64,000 bases of DNA from UBA6168 sp041163745 (GCA_041163745.1 JBEAQU010000048.1:1-64000); one strand, 5' to 3'; positions 1 to 10,080 are shown, counted from the first letter of the stretch. Notes: a model not told the origin generated them from the sequence alone. Numbers and translations are program-made.

Positions 1-388
1 CCGGCGAATAGAACATGTTGGACTGTCCGCTGCACAACCAGACTTCTCCGAAAAGGACATCCTTGAAATTGACCGACGTCTTCCCGTCCTCGACCCGGAG
101 GGTATAGGGCCCGCCGGCAGGCCGGGGCGGCATGGTCACTCGCCAGGCACCCTTTGCATCCGCCCGGACCAAGCTCGTTTGGTCCGCCATCATGACCCGG
201 ACCTCCGTTCCGGGAGAAGCGGTTCCCCAAATCTGCACGGGCATTTCCCGCTGCAGGACCATGTGGTCGCTGAAGATCCTGGGTAAGGACAGGCTGTCCT
301 GCGCCAGCAGCGGAAGCCAGACGAACACGGTCAATACGAACGGCATGGCGATCCGGCGGCTTATGATTGGTTGTTTCGACATGGTCAT
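1..388 (-). CDS. Sialate O-acetylesterase-type SGNH hydrolase (partial, N-terminal part)
   Basis: Only the first about 129 residues are in the window; the gene continues past base 1. A signal peptide ends in LPLLAQ near residue 30. It is followed by a beta-rich segment with LPRIFSDHMVLQREMPVQIW and then GEVWLCSGQSNM, the SGNH block I with the nucleophile serine. This order is typical of the secreted sialate O-acetylesterase (SASA) family, which removes acetyl groups from sialic acids or other glycans in the periplasm. It is the last gene seen of the minus-strand glycan locus, 52 bases after the stop of the DUF4185/DUF5005-like gene. Two in-frame ATGs at 388 and 382 are possible starts; neither has a Shine-Dalgarno, as expected for Bacteroidota. 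The exact ester substrate cannot be read from this part. Confidence 0.85.
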   Translation of the reverse strand, partial: MTMSKQPIISRRIAMPFVLTVFVWLPLLAQDSLSLPRIFSDHMVLQREMPVQIWGTASPGTEVRVMMADQTSLVRADAKGAWRVTMPPRPAGGPYTLRVEDGKTSVNFKDVLFGEVWLCSGQSNMFYSP

Positions 389-440
389 AGAAGTTAGCCG
401 ATCCGTGTCGCGTGCAAGCTGCGGAACGGAATCGGCGCCA

Positions 441-1652
441 TCAGATCTTCACCCGGAAGAACCGGGGCCTGCAAAGGCGGGGCTCCTTCTGGATGTCTTG
501 CCAGAAATCAAATGAATTCACGTTATATGAGACAAGGAGTTCGCCCGGTTGGGAAAAATGGGGAAAGGCTTTGGCGTTGTAGGCGAAATAATCCAGGTCG
601 GCCTCCCATTCCCGGCAATGCCAGACCTTGCGGGCGGGCAGGTAGGGACCGGCCGGACTTCGCGTAAGCTGGACAGCCACCTCCTGCTCCAACCCGAAAT
701 ACTGGTAAACCAACGCATAGCGGCCGTCGGCCGTCGGACTCAGGCTCATTTCGTTCGAGACGTGGCGGGTAACCGGGATGGCCTGCAGCGGATCGTTCGT
801 CCAATCGGTTCCCCTGGAGAACTGCCAACGGTCGAAGGCCTCGAAGTCCTTTGGCAGCACCCTTGCCACAACAAGCCCCTGCTGTTGCCCACCGACCCCC
901 AGGATGTAGATGTATCCGTCCGGATGGGGTGCGCCTGCCCATTCGGTATTGACCAGGATGGCGCTTCCCATGGTGACCTTGCTGCCGTTTTCAAGTGGAA
1001 AGAAAAACGGCGTTTCCAACTGACGCTGGTCGGGGAACGGTGGACGGCTACCTTTGGGAATGGCGATCAGGTTGACCCCGGTCTGTTCAAATTCGAAGAA
1101 GGAGCCGGGGATGACCGTATCCCGCACGGGGTAGGCGAACAGATACAAGGTGCTGTCCAGCGCTACATTGACGAATCCGTCCCCCAGCCAGTAGTAATCA
1201 CCGGGGCGGGTATGGTTCGTATTCGGAACGAACAGGGATTGCGGGTGGCCGGCCGAATCGCGGGGAATGTGAAAACGGAACCTGGCGGGGTCCGGGAATT
1301 TTCCCTCCAAGGTGGCCACACAATTGTGGACCATGGTGAAATCAGACCGTTGGATGGAGGAACCGACCGAATCCGCGATGACGGAATCGCTGAAGAAGAA
1401 CCAAGACAACGTGGAGTCGGTCGCGGAGCGAAATTCGGCACCGTCGGCAGGGACGGCGAATATGCCGTCTCCACCGAACCATCCTTGATGTCGGTAAAGC
1501 AGACTGTCCCATTCCGGAGCCGCCCTGCTGCTGACGGGTTGGTAGGGATCCGGCGTGGGTTCGACAGGTTGTCCCGGGACCTTGTCGGAACAAGCGCCGA
1601 GCCCCCAGGCTGATAACAGCAGCATTCCTGCTGCGATGTTGTTGCTGATCAT
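441..1652 (-). CDS. DUF4185/DUF5005-like secreted lipoprotein
   Basis: Protein of 403 residues. The reading frame is open further upstream to 1865, but the ATG at 1652 gives a proper lipoprotein signal, MISNNIAAGMLLLSAWGLGAC, while the upstream extension is Arg/Pro-rich and unlike protein. The mature part has beta-propeller-like repeats with DGYIYILGVGG and a C-terminus DIQKEPRLCRPRFFRV, which resemble the DUF4185 or DUF5005 families found in gut and environmental Bacteroidota glycan loci. The fold is close to five-bladed glycosidases, but I see no proven catalytic pair. The gene lies in the mannoside locus, 228 bases downstream of the small lipoprotein gene. It probably binds or cleaves glycan at the cell surface; the family assignment is from memory of motifs and moderate. 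Confidence 0.7.
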   Translation of the reverse strand: MISNNIAAGMLLLSAWGLGACSDKVPGQPVEPTPDPYQPVSSRAAPEWDSLLYRHQGWFGGDGIFAVPADGAEFRSATDSTLSWFFFSDSVIADSVGSSIQRSDFTMVHNCVATLEGKFPDPARFRFHIPRDSAGHPQSLFVPNTNHTRPGDYYWLGDGFVNVALDSTLYLFAYPVRDTVIPGSFFEFEQTGVNLIAIPKGSRPPFPDQRQLETPFFFPLENGSKVTMGSAILVNTEWAGAPHPDGYIYILGVGGQQQGLVVARVLPKDFEAFDRWQFSRGTDWTNDPLQAIPVTRHVSNEMSLSPTADGRYALVYQYFGLEQEVAVQLTRSPAGPYLPARKVWHCREWEADLDYFAYNAKAFPHFSQPGELLVSYNVNSFDFWQDIQKEPRLCRPRFFRVKI

Positions 1653-1880
1653 AAGAATTGAAAAATGGTTGTCGATTGGCAGGTCGGACCTGGGCGGGGG
1701 CCGGCACGGGTAGTTCGGGACTGGGTATCGGCATCCGCTCGACCGAACCGGTCGAATTCGGCGCGGACCGTCTCCGGTAAGCCGGCTACCTGGCGGCAGC
1801 CGGCTTCCCGAAGACAGGTCAACGCCAGGCAGGCTGTTTCGAGGGTACGTACCCCGACATGCCATTATTCCAGCACATCA

Positions 1881-2693
1881 TCACTTGGGAATGGCCGTGA
1901 ACTCGAACGTCCAGTCGTATACGATGCAACCAAAGACCGACAAGTCGATGGTTTGGGTGGCCTTCAGACTGGTGGTCGTCGCCTCCGTGATCTTGTACAG
2001 CTGGACCTGTACATCATTCGGGTCGAATACGTTCACGGCGTTGATGGTCAGTTCGGTTTGGTCATCATTCAAAGACCAGCCCGCCGGTGCCCGGAACCCG
2101 TCGAAATCACAAGTTCCGCCGCCGGTGCCGGTGATGGCGCCGAAATCCAAGGCATAGGACCCATCCGCGTTGAAGCTGAAGAAGTTGTCCTTCTCGCAAT
2201 CGAGGATCTGCTCTGTCTCGTCCTCGCTGGCAAGGCATTTGCCGAGTTTCGACTTCCATTGCCAGTTGTAGGTGGTCAGCAGAAAATCGACGGAAGCCTC
2301 GGTGGTGACGAGGAAATCAGCGGAACCGACCTGCCCTGTCTCGTCTTCCGCCGTAAAGTTGAAACGGACCGGGGTGGTGAGTCCTTCGGCATTGAGTTCA
2401 TACGTTTCCGTATGCTCCATGTGCGTGAAGGTCTTGACACCGTTGGTACCGTAGTTCGGGTCCGGCGTGGTACCGAGGAACTTGGTGATGGTCAGGGATT
2501 TCAGGCCGCCGGGCGCGTTCACCATGGCGGTGACGGTAGCGATCTCCCCTGTTTTTCCGGAAAATTCCGAGGCGGAGAGGGTCACGACCGGTACAGGGAA
2601 CACTTCCTCGTCATCTCCGCAGGCGGTCATGGTCAGTGCTGTGGTCGCCAGCAGACCGGCGAACAGCAGATAAGGCAATTTCATTTTTCTCAT
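1881..2693 (-). CDS. Lipoprotein with Ig-like and lipocalin-like halves
   Basis: Protein of 270 residues with a lipoprotein signal and lipobox cysteine at residue 25 (ALTMTAC). Residues about 35-130 look like an Ig/PKD-type beta-sandwich. Residues about 135-270 start with YNWQWKSKLGKC and include FSFNADGSYALDFGAITGTG, the pattern of Bacteroidota lipocalin-like DUF domains that measure small ligands or act as surface glycan-binding accessories. It follows the FG-GAP lipoprotein gene by 66 bases and is on the same strand, so it belongs to the glycan operon. By position it could play the SusE/SusF-like surface-binding role, but no sequence feature proves carbohydrate binding. Function unknown. 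Confidence 0.75.
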   Translation of the reverse strand: MRKMKLPYLLFAGLLATTALTMTACGDDEEVFPVPVVTLSASEFSGKTGEIATVTAMVNAPGGLKSLTITKFLGTTPDPNYGTNGVKTFTHMEHTETYELNAEGLTTPVRFNFTAEDETGQVGSADFLVTTEASVDFLLTTYNWQWKSKLGKCLASEDETEQILDCEKDNFFSFNADGSYALDFGAITGTGGGTCDFDGFRAPAGWSLNDDQTELTINAVNVFDPNDVQVQLYKITEATTTSLKATQTIDLSVFGCIVYDWTFEFTAIPK

Positions 2694-2759
2694 GATTAAA
2701 AAATTTTGTGATTGGTATAAAAAAACAATTTAGTTCGGCCGTTGCGGAACTTCCGGCAT

Positions 2760-5700
2760 TTACCGGAGGAGACCGCTTTCGTCCGATATGGTTTCGAAGA
2801 CTTGAAAATGGCCGTCGGCCCGCACGGCCAGTACCAGGGGGGCATGGTGGCCGCCCCGTTGTACGGTGGCCAGGGCGCGAACTTCATCGGACAGGAATAT
2901 CCCGGTTTCCACCGGCCACCGGCACCGGTAGGTACGGCTGCTTTCCCTGGTCAGCATCAGTCCCGGGAGGGCGTCGGCAGACGGCTCCGGCACATCGAAT
3001 CCGGATGTGTTCCCGGCGACCAGGATACCCGGGCCTTCGGGTCGGGACACAGGCAGCAGGGCGAACACGGGGGCGGACTGCACCGCGGGGGGAAGGGGTT
3101 CCGCCGAAAAGCGGCCGGTTCCGTCATTACGGAACAAAGTGCTTTGGAACCAAGCCATTTCCCATACCTTGGCTGATGACATCCGATCCTTTCCCAGCAC
3201 CTGCGCCATGGATGCGGCAGAGAAGGCGGCATGGGAAGGAAATTTCCGGTCAAGCCCCGCCAGGTGACGAAGCAATTCGTTGCGGCCGTGAACGGGCCAT
3301 TCCGCTCCTTCCGACCGAAAAGCCGGTACGATATCCCATTGGTCTTTGCCGGGTAGTGGAATGCCATACAAGCGAAGCGATTCGATTCCCGGTCTGGTAT
3401 AGGTGGTGTTGATGCCGATGTTGCCCGCCAGAAAGTCCTGGTCTCCGTCTCCGTCGAGGTCTGCCACCCGGAGGGTCTGCCACCATCCGGGGAAGTTGGA
3501 TAGACCGGCCTGCCGGGTTTGTTCCCGCAGTATTCCCTGGGAATTGAGCCACATCCGGGGACTGTTCCATTCGCCAAGGGTCAGGAGGTCTTCCCATCCG
3601 TCGCCGTCCAGGTCCGTCCAAGCGGCCGCCCGGACGATACCGGCATCACCGAAGCCGGGCGAAGCTTCCTGAGGAACGATGCGAAACCCGGCTCCCGTAT
3701 TTTCCAACAAGAAACTTTTCGCCGCCAGCGGATATTGGTCGTACAGCGGACCGCCGGCGGCGAAAAGGTCGGCATCGCCGTCCCGGTCGTAATCCGCCGG
3801 GCAGAGCACCGATATGGGGCCGGGCATCGGGATTTCGAACCCTGCTGCCGGCAGGAAGTTTCCCTGACCGTCGTTGGTGCGTATGGTAAGCGTTGCAGCG
3901 GACCTGTCCGGGCCATGGCTCGCCAAGGCGAGATCCAACCAACCGTCCGCATCCACGTCGAGCAGGCAGGCGGCGGTCACGTAGTCATCCTTCCTCCAAG
4001 GAAGTGCCTGCCGGATGAAACGATTCCCCTCGGGTGCGAGGGTAAAAATGACAGGCGGATTCCCCGCCCCGTCCGCCAGGAACAGCTCGGATCGCTCGTC
4101 CTTGTTGATGTCAGCGGCCAACAGAAGCGGCCTCGCCGTTTCACAGCGTTGCAGGGACAAGGGAGGGAACAGGCAATGGACGTAGTTCGCCCCGGCGGGC
4201 GCTTCGGCAGGCAACCCCCAATCGGCGGCGGCCAATTCCCGGAAAAAAGTCCGGTTCGGTTTGCCGGCCGGTGTTGTGTAATCCACCGGGGAGGCATTTC
4301 GATGGTCCAGTGCCAGTTCCTGGTCTGCCGGCGTATCGACGAGCAGCTGCTCCCTGCCGTCCGGCCAGATGATGCGCAGCGAATCGACCTGCTCCGACGG
4401 ACCGATGCCGATATGGAGGAACGGACTGACGGAGGACAGGAAGCCGCGTTGCGGCCATTGTTCCGCCAGCTGCCGATTACCGGCCGTATGCAGCAACACC
4501 CGGGCGCCCACCCCGTCGGGGTTGTCGGAAGGACCGACCAGCCTGATCCGGATGTGATGGCCCTTCCCGGTACCGGTATTCTCCAGGATCGTTGCGGGCG
4601 CGTTGATATGGTTGACAATCAGGTCGAGGTCGCCATCGAGGTCGAGGTCGGCCCAGGCCGCCCCATTGGAACAGGGCGGAATGTCATCCGCTTCCCATGC
4701 CTGCGGCATCGGACGGAAATCACCATGTCCGAAGTTTTTAAAGAAACGATTCGGCACCATCCTTCCCGGACGTTGGCGGAGGAGGTCCAGCATGACGGAA
4801 TCGGCGGTGGCATCCCGCAGGAAGAGCGTCCGTTGGTTGGAATAATCCAGATAATCCCGGTCCACGATGTCCCGGGGGTAACCGGTGGTCAGGAACAGGT
4901 CTTTGGTGCCGTCGTTATCCAGGTCTGAGAACAAGGGTGCCCAACTCCAGTCTGTGGCTGCCAGGCCTGCCTGCCGGGCGACCTCGAAAAAAGCTGGCGA
5001 AGCAATAGCGTCTGGAAGTGGGACAGCCAGTTGCAGCACGTTCCGCATGACCTGGGCTGGAAACCCTGCGTCGGTCATGGCATGCCATTTCTCCAGGGTC
5101 ATCGAACCAGCCATTCTTTTCCGACCGGCTTCCGTATCCGGCAACATATCCGCGACGAAGAGGTCGGTCAGCAGATCGTTGTTTACATCGGCGGCGTCGC
5201 AACCCATGCTGTTGTAACTTTGCCGGCGGAACGCCTGGTCGGCGATCTCTTTGAAATGACGACCGGCGACATTGAGGTAAAGCCGGTCACCGGCGATGAA
5301 ATCATTGGCGACGAAGATATCAGGCCAGCCGTCCCGGTTGAAATCGCTTACGGCGATACCCAGTCCGTTGCCGGTGTGGTTGACCCCCATGCTGTCGGAA
5401 ACCTCCCGGAAACGGACGCCGTCGTTTTTGTACAGGCGGTCCCGGCTATCGGCCAGGAGCCGGTCCGCCAACGGGGTGGGCGTGTTCAGTGCGTCCCGCT
5501 CGTTTGCATGGTTGAGCAGATAAAGGTCCAGGTCGCCATCGCGGTCGAAATCCAGAAAGGCGGCGTGGGTGCTGTAGGATGTGTCCGCCAGGCCCCATTC
5601 GGCCGCCGCTTCTACAAAAGAAAGCCGGCCGGTCAGCGCAGTTCGGTTCAGGAAGAGCAGGTTGCGACGGTCCGTTCCGACCGGATGGCCGGCCACACAA

Positions 5701-6134
5701 ACGTAGATATCCGGCCAGCCGTCCGCATCCACATCTGCGACGGCAACGCCGGTGCACCAGGCATGGGTCGTCAGGCCTGCGGAGACGGTCCGGTCCTCAA
5801 ACCGGAGCGCGCCGAGGTTGCGGTACAGGCGGCACGAGTGCTCGTTGGCAGCGAAAAAAACATCCTCCAGACCGTCCCGGTCGAAATCCGCCACCCCGAC
5901 ACCTGCCCCGTTGTAATAATAGATGTACCGGAGTATGTTGAGGGCCTTGGATTCCGAGAGGTCGTTACGGAAATCGATGCCGGAATGGCTGACAGGCACC
6001 GGATCGAACCGAATCGAAGATACATCGGACGAACAGCCGAACCAGGCCAATACCCAGCACAGGGTGTAGGCCGAGCTGTGCCAGGGTGCGCCGTGGCGTA
6101 TTCGGAATGGTATGTCAGCTTTGCTGAATGACAT
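2760..6134 (-). CDS. FG-GAP/VCBS repeat lipoprotein with ASPIC/UnbV domain (CRTAC1-like)
   Basis: Large protein of 1124 residues. A hydrophobic stretch ends at Cys34 (WVLAWFGC), so it is likely a lipoprotein. It contains many calcium-loop FG-GAP motifs of the form DxDxDGxxDL, for example DFDRDGLEDVFFAAN, DVDADGWPDIYVC, DFNRDGWPDIFVAND and DLDLDGDLDLIVNH, in two clusters that should form beta-propellers. Between them, about residues 520-610, sits an ASPIC/UnbV domain (GVGARVLLHTAGNRQL, IIWPDGREQLL). Such CRTAC1-like proteins are frequent next to SusC/SusD genes in environmental Bacteroidota and are thought to bind surface glycans or protein partners; no enzymatic role is established. It sits between the GH92 gene and the small lipoprotein gene in the same operon. 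Confidence 0.88.
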   Translation of the reverse strand: MSFSKADIPFRIRHGAPWHSSAYTLCWVLAWFGCSSDVSSIRFDPVPVSHSGIDFRNDLSESKALNILRYIYYYNGAGVGVADFDRDGLEDVFFAANEHSCRLYRNLGALRFEDRTVSAGLTTHAWCTGVAVADVDADGWPDIYVCVAGHPVGTDRRNLLFLNRTALTGRLSFVEAAAEWGLADTSYSTHAAFLDFDRDGDLDLYLLNHANERDALNTPTPLADRLLADSRDRLYKNDGVRFREVSDSMGVNHTGNGLGIAVSDFNRDGWPDIFVANDFIAGDRLYLNVAGRHFKEIADQAFRRQSYNSMGCDAADVNNDLLTDLFVADMLPDTEAGRKRMAGSMTLEKWHAMTDAGFPAQVMRNVLQLAVPLPDAIASPAFFEVARQAGLAATDWSWAPLFSDLDNDGTKDLFLTTGYPRDIVDRDYLDYSNQRTLFLRDATADSVMLDLLRQRPGRMVPNRFFKNFGHGDFRPMPQAWEADDIPPCSNGAAWADLDLDGDLDLIVNHINAPATILENTGTGKGHHIRIRLVGPSDNPDGVGARVLLHTAGNRQLAEQWPQRGFLSSVSPFLHIGIGPSEQVDSLRIIWPDGREQLLVDTPADQELALDHRNASPVDYTTPAGKPNRTFFRELAAADWGLPAEAPAGANYVHCLFPPLSLQRCETARPLLLAADINKDERSELFLADGAGNPPVIFTLAPEGNRFIRQALPWRKDDYVTAACLLDVDADGWLDLALASHGPDRSAATLTIRTNDGQGNFLPAAGFEIPMPGPISVLCPADYDRDGDADLFAAGGPLYDQYPLAAKSFLLENTGAGFRIVPQEASPGFGDAGIVRAAAWTDLDGDGWEDLLTLGEWNSPRMWLNSQGILREQTRQAGLSNFPGWWQTLRVADLDGDGDQDFLAGNIGINTTYTRPGIESLRLYGIPLPGKDQWDIVPAFRSEGAEWPVHGRNELLRHLAGLDRKFPSHAAFSAASMAQVLGKDRMSSAKVWEMAWFQSTLFRNDGTGRFSAEPLPPAVQSAPVFALLPVSRPEGPGILVAGNTSGFDVPEPSADALPGLMLTRESSRTYRCRWPVETGIFLSDEVRALATVQRGGHHAPLVLAVRADGHFQVFETISDESGLLR

Positions 6135-6205
6135 GATACCGGTGATAAAGAAAGTACCCCTCCGGGCGGTGTCCGCAGACCGGACAGGGTCCGGCCTCCA
6201 GGTGG

Positions 6206-8599
6206 CTACCGTTCGTCCGACATGGAAGGCGGAGCCTGTTCCGGGGCGCTGCCCCAGGCGTTGTTCGGTTCGGGTCCCATGACCAGCACGAGGCTTCCAC
6301 CGTCAACGAGCTGGCTATGCCGGAACCAAGGCCTAGCCAGGGGTTTTCCATCGAGGGTGGCGGATTGGATGTACTTGTTCTCAGGGGAGTTGCCGACCGC
6401 CTCGACGGTGAATGTTCCGCCGGGGTAGTACGCGGGATCTAGCCGGATGGTCGCGCGGTCGAACAAAGGGCTCCCTATTTCATAGACCGGATCCTGGTCG
6501 CAGCCCCCGCGCATTTGGAACAAGCCCATGGCGCTCATGACAAACCAACCGCCCATTTGTCCCTGGTCCTCGTCACCCGGCCAGCCGTCCATGGGCCCGT
6601 CCCCATAATACAGGTCCATGATTTCACGGGCCCAGAACTGCGTCCGCCAGGGTTGTCCGGCGTAATTGAACAGATACGCGGCCTGCATGTTGGGCTGGTT
6701 GCCATGGTTGATGGGGAGGACGCCCATGGCGAATAGGCTGTTCTCGTGGGTGGATTCGGAGTTGAATTTCCAGGGTCTGGATAGTTCGAAACCTTCTTCA
6801 AGGCGTTGCAGGAAGGTATCCCTGCCCATGAGACCGAGCAGGCCCTTGAGGTCGTGCGGTACGAACCAGGAATATTGCCAGGCGTTGCCCTCCACCCAAC
6901 CGGATCCCAGGAAGGTGGAGCAGCAATAAGGTTCGAACGGTTGTTTGAAGGAACCGTCGGCCATGCGCAGGTTCATATAGCCCACGGAAGGATCCCAGAT
7001 GTTGCGGTAGTGTCCGGCCCGATGCCGGAAATACAAGTAGTCGTCCTGTTTTCCGAGTGCCCTGGCCATTTCGCTGACGGCCCAATCGTCGAAGGCGTAC
7101 TCCAGGGTGTTGGAGGTCGGTCCGTATTCGTAGGGTACGAAGCCGAACTGCAGGTATTTGTCAAGCCAGCGGTTACCTGCCCAGCCACCGCCCGGATGGG
7201 CGACCCCTTGTTCCAGCTGGTTGTGCCGGATGGCCTCATAAGCGTGGTTCGGGTCATACCGACGATGGATACCTTTTTGGTAAGCACTGACGATCAGTTC
7301 GATTTCATGGGAAGCGACCATGATGCCGGAATATTCGATTCCTTCCGGGCCTTTGCAGAGCCAACCGCCCCGGTCATACATCTCGAGCAGAGAAGCCACC
7401 CATTTGTCCGCGATGTCCGGTGTGGCGAGGGTCCAGACCTGGTTGAGGTTCCAGAAAGTGTTCCAGAAAGCGTCACCGCCGTACATTGGGGCGTCGGGAT
7501 CCTGCAGTTGCCGCACCTGTTCGTACATGTCCACATATTTGCCGTTTACATCGCTGAAGATGGTCCTGCCGGCGTAAACGCGGTAGAGATTGGTGTAGAA
7601 CTTGCGCCGGTCGGCAGCGGAACCACCTTCGACGAGGATGGAGGAGAGCAGGTCGTTCCAGGTATGTCGGGCGGCTTGGTGGACGGCATCGAAATCCCAG
7701 CCGAAGGGACCGGCCAATTCCGTGTCGAGATTAAGGCGGGCCTGTTCCAGGCTGACGAACGAGATACCGGTTTGTGCGATGACCTGTTCACCCGATCGGG
7801 TGTCGAAATGGACGAAAGCACCGAAATCGGTGTGGTCCCAACCGCTGAATAGTTGGTCGCCGGGCGGGAACAAACCGTCCCGATTCCATCCGCCGAAGCT
7901 ATGGAACGGTTTGTTGAAGCGGATCACGAAAAAGAGTTGGTATTCGTTCCAACCGGCGCCCCGCAGGCTTTGCTGGTAGGTATGGCCTTCGATGACGGTA
8001 TCGCTTACCCGGGTGATGGTGGCGGCGGTCAGTTCGGTACCGTATTCGGAAGGTATCTGGAGGTCGATGATGACGCGGGCGCTGTCGGAGGCAGGGAACG
8101 TGTACCGCTGCATGCCGGCCCGGGTGGTGGCGGTCAGTTCCGCCCGTATTCCGGTGTCATCCAAGGTGACGGCATAATAGCCGGGCGTCGCGACTTCCGT
8201 TTCATGGCGGATACGGGAGCGGTATCCTTCGTCCGGGTGGTTCTCTCGTCCCGGTTCGAGTTGCAGGGGCCCCAGTGTGGGCATCATCAGGAGGCCGTCC
8301 ATGGTCCAGGCATGGATATGGCTGAAGCCGGCGATGTTTTCCACCTGGTATTCGTATCCTGCTTTCCAGCCCTGCCGTTGGTTGTTCGGGCTGAGTTTCA
8401 CCATTCCGAAGGGAAGGCAGGCACCGGGAAACTGCATCCAGCGGCTGTTGTGGGTGCCTATCATCCCGTCCACCTCATCCACGGGGAGCCTTGCTCCGCC
8501 GGATTGGGCCAGGGTGGGGCAAACCGACAGCCATAGCGACAGACAGCAGACAGGAATACAGAGCAGGCGGCTGATTCCGCGTTTTGAAAAATTTTGCAT
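6206..8599 (-). CDS. GH92 family alpha-mannosidase, secreted
   Basis: Protein of 797 residues with a signal peptide (residues 1-31, ending PTLAQ). It has GH92 hallmarks: the N-terminal beta-sandwich with VDGMIGTHNSRW and FPGACLPFGMVKLSP, GFSHIHAWTMDG, the central YGGDAFWNTFWNLNQVWTL and the conserved GDEDQGQMGGWFVMSAMG at about 675-692, which supplies active-site acids in this calcium-dependent inverting family. GH92 enzymes release mannose from alpha-1,2/1,3/1,4/1,6-linked mannosides of N-glycans or yeast mannan. The gene is inside the SusC/SusD locus together with a sugar kinase, a PMI-like protein and an MFS transporter, which supports mannose as the product. The linkage specificity cannot be told from sequence. 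Length is normal for the family. Confidence 0.93.
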   Translation of the reverse strand: MQNFSKRGISRLLCIPVCCLSLWLSVCPTLAQSGGARLPVDEVDGMIGTHNSRWMQFPGACLPFGMVKLSPNNQRQGWKAGYEYQVENIAGFSHIHAWTMDGLLMMPTLGPLQLEPGRENHPDEGYRSRIRHETEVATPGYYAVTLDDTGIRAELTATTRAGMQRYTFPASDSARVIIDLQIPSEYGTELTAATITRVSDTVIEGHTYQQSLRGAGWNEYQLFFVIRFNKPFHSFGGWNRDGLFPPGDQLFSGWDHTDFGAFVHFDTRSGEQVIAQTGISFVSLEQARLNLDTELAGPFGWDFDAVHQAARHTWNDLLSSILVEGGSAADRRKFYTNLYRVYAGRTIFSDVNGKYVDMYEQVRQLQDPDAPMYGGDAFWNTFWNLNQVWTLATPDIADKWVASLLEMYDRGGWLCKGPEGIEYSGIMVASHEIELIVSAYQKGIHRRYDPNHAYEAIRHNQLEQGVAHPGGGWAGNRWLDKYLQFGFVPYEYGPTSNTLEYAFDDWAVSEMARALGKQDDYLYFRHRAGHYRNIWDPSVGYMNLRMADGSFKQPFEPYCCSTFLGSGWVEGNAWQYSWFVPHDLKGLLGLMGRDTFLQRLEEGFELSRPWKFNSESTHENSLFAMGVLPINHGNQPNMQAAYLFNYAGQPWRTQFWAREIMDLYYGDGPMDGWPGDEDQGQMGGWFVMSAMGLFQMRGGCDQDPVYEIGSPLFDRATIRLDPAYYPGGTFTVEAVGNSPENKYIQSATLDGKPLARPWFRHSQLVDGGSLVLVMGPEPNNAWGSAPEQAPPSMSDER

Positions 8600-8637
8600 A
8601 TCGAAGTGTTAAGGACGGCCGGCAAACGGTCACGCGG

Positions 8638-9984
8638 TCAAGGGTGCCTGGTCGCCGTTCGCCAGGATTGTTCGATTTCCTCCAGCGTCCGGCCTTTTGT
8701 TTCCGGCACCTGGAACCAGACGAACAGGCAGCCCAGGGCGGACATGCCGCCGAAGAACCAGAAAGTAAGTGCCGGACCCGCCGTTTCCAACAGGACCGGG
8801 AAAAACTGGGTCACGAGGTAGACGGCGGTCCAGAGCGCGAAGGTGGCCACGGACATGGCCACCCCCCGCAGGCCGATCGGAAATATTTCCGAAATCACCA
8901 CCCAGGTCACCGGTCCGTAGGAAGCGGCGAAGCAGGCGATGTACAAAAGGATGAAGCCCAGCAAACCATAGCCGGTCCAACCGTAATGGAAGGCGAGGCC
9001 GACCATGAGCAGGCTAAGTCCCATGCCGGCTCCTCCCAGCAGTAGGAGCCGTTTTCGACCGGCGCGGTCCACGAGGCGGATGGCGACGAAGGTAAACAGC
9101 ACGTTGATGACGCCGATGATGACGGTTTGTTGGAAAGCAGCATCCGTACCGGTGCCGACGGCCTTGAATATCTCCGGTGCATAGTACATGATCGCGTTGA
9201 TGCCCTGCACCTGCGAGAAGACGGAAAGGACCACGCCGATCCATACCGCTTTTCGGAAGCGTCCGCCGAACAGTTCCGACAGGCTTCCTTTCTCCTCCTG
9301 CAGGGTGGCTTTCACCTCCGCCAGGGTGGCTTGTGCGCGGGCTTCGCCGTTCACCCGGACGAGGACGGCCAGCGCTTCCGCTTCCCGACCCGCCCGTACC
9401 AACCAACGGGGGCTCTCCGGAACAAACAGCAAAGCGACGAGGAAAAGCACCGCCGGAAGAAGCTCCGACCCCATCATGTACCGCCAACCTACGGATTGGT
9501 TCCAATCGGCATCACCTGCATCCTGGATAAGCATGTTCACGAAGAAGACGACCAGTATGCCAAGGACGATGGCCAACTGATAGAAGGAGACCAGCCGGCC
9601 ACGTTCCGAGGCAGGTGCCACCTCCGTGATATAAAGCGGGGAAACCATGGAGGCCGCCCCTATTCCCATGCCACCGACAAAGCGGAAAACAGCGAACTGG
9701 ACCAGATTGTCCGGCAGCGCGGATCCGATGGCGGAAACGGCGAACAGCACGGCGGTCAGCAGGAGGATGTTCCTTCGTCCGAACCGGTCTGCGAGGTAGC
9801 CGGCACCCAAGGCGCCGGCGATGCAGCCGATGATGGCGCTGGAGGCTGCCCAGCCGGTCATCGCGGCCGACAACTCGAACCGATCGCGCAGGAATCCGAT
9901 GGCACCGGAGATGACGGCCGTATCGTATCCGAACAACAGGCCGCCCAAGGCAGCGACGGACGTGAGCAAATACACAAATCGCAT
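8638..9984 (-). CDS. MFS sugar:proton symporter (XylE/GalP type)
   Basis: Inner-membrane protein of 448 residues with 12 predicted membrane segments. The sugar-porter signatures are all present: GGLLFGYDTAVISGA at the N-terminus, RFGRRN in the first cytoplasmic loop, PESPRWLV before the central loop, QVQGINAIMYYAPEIF in helix 7 and PETKGRTLEEIEQSW at the end. It is the same subfamily as XylE and GalP, which import a hexose or pentose with a proton. Its stop is 38 bases from the GH92 start and it follows the PMI-like gene in the operon, so its likely cargo is the mannose released by the GH92 enzyme. The substrate is inferred from context only. Confidence 0.93.
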   Translation of the reverse strand: MRFVYLLTSVAALGGLLFGYDTAVISGAIGFLRDRFELSAAMTGWAASSAIIGCIAGALGAGYLADRFGRRNILLLTAVLFAVSAIGSALPDNLVQFAVFRFVGGMGIGAASMVSPLYITEVAPASERGRLVSFYQLAIVLGILVVFFVNMLIQDAGDADWNQSVGWRYMMGSELLPAVLFLVALLFVPESPRWLVRAGREAEALAVLVRVNGEARAQATLAEVKATLQEEKGSLSELFGGRFRKAVWIGVVLSVFSQVQGINAIMYYAPEIFKAVGTGTDAAFQQTVIIGVINVLFTFVAIRLVDRAGRKRLLLLGGAGMGLSLLMVGLAFHYGWTGYGLLGFILLYIACFAASYGPVTWVVISEIFPIGLRGVAMSVATFALWTAVYLVTQFFPVLLETAGPALTFWFFGGMSALGCLFVWFQVPETKGRTLEEIEQSWRTATRHP

Positions 9985-10080
9985 GGCATCGCAAAGTTGA
10001 GCCCCCGGCCGAACGGATGATGGTACCGGACGACAGTTGAGCGTTTGTTTGGTTGGTCTTGCGGGGCTGTCTTGCCTGGC

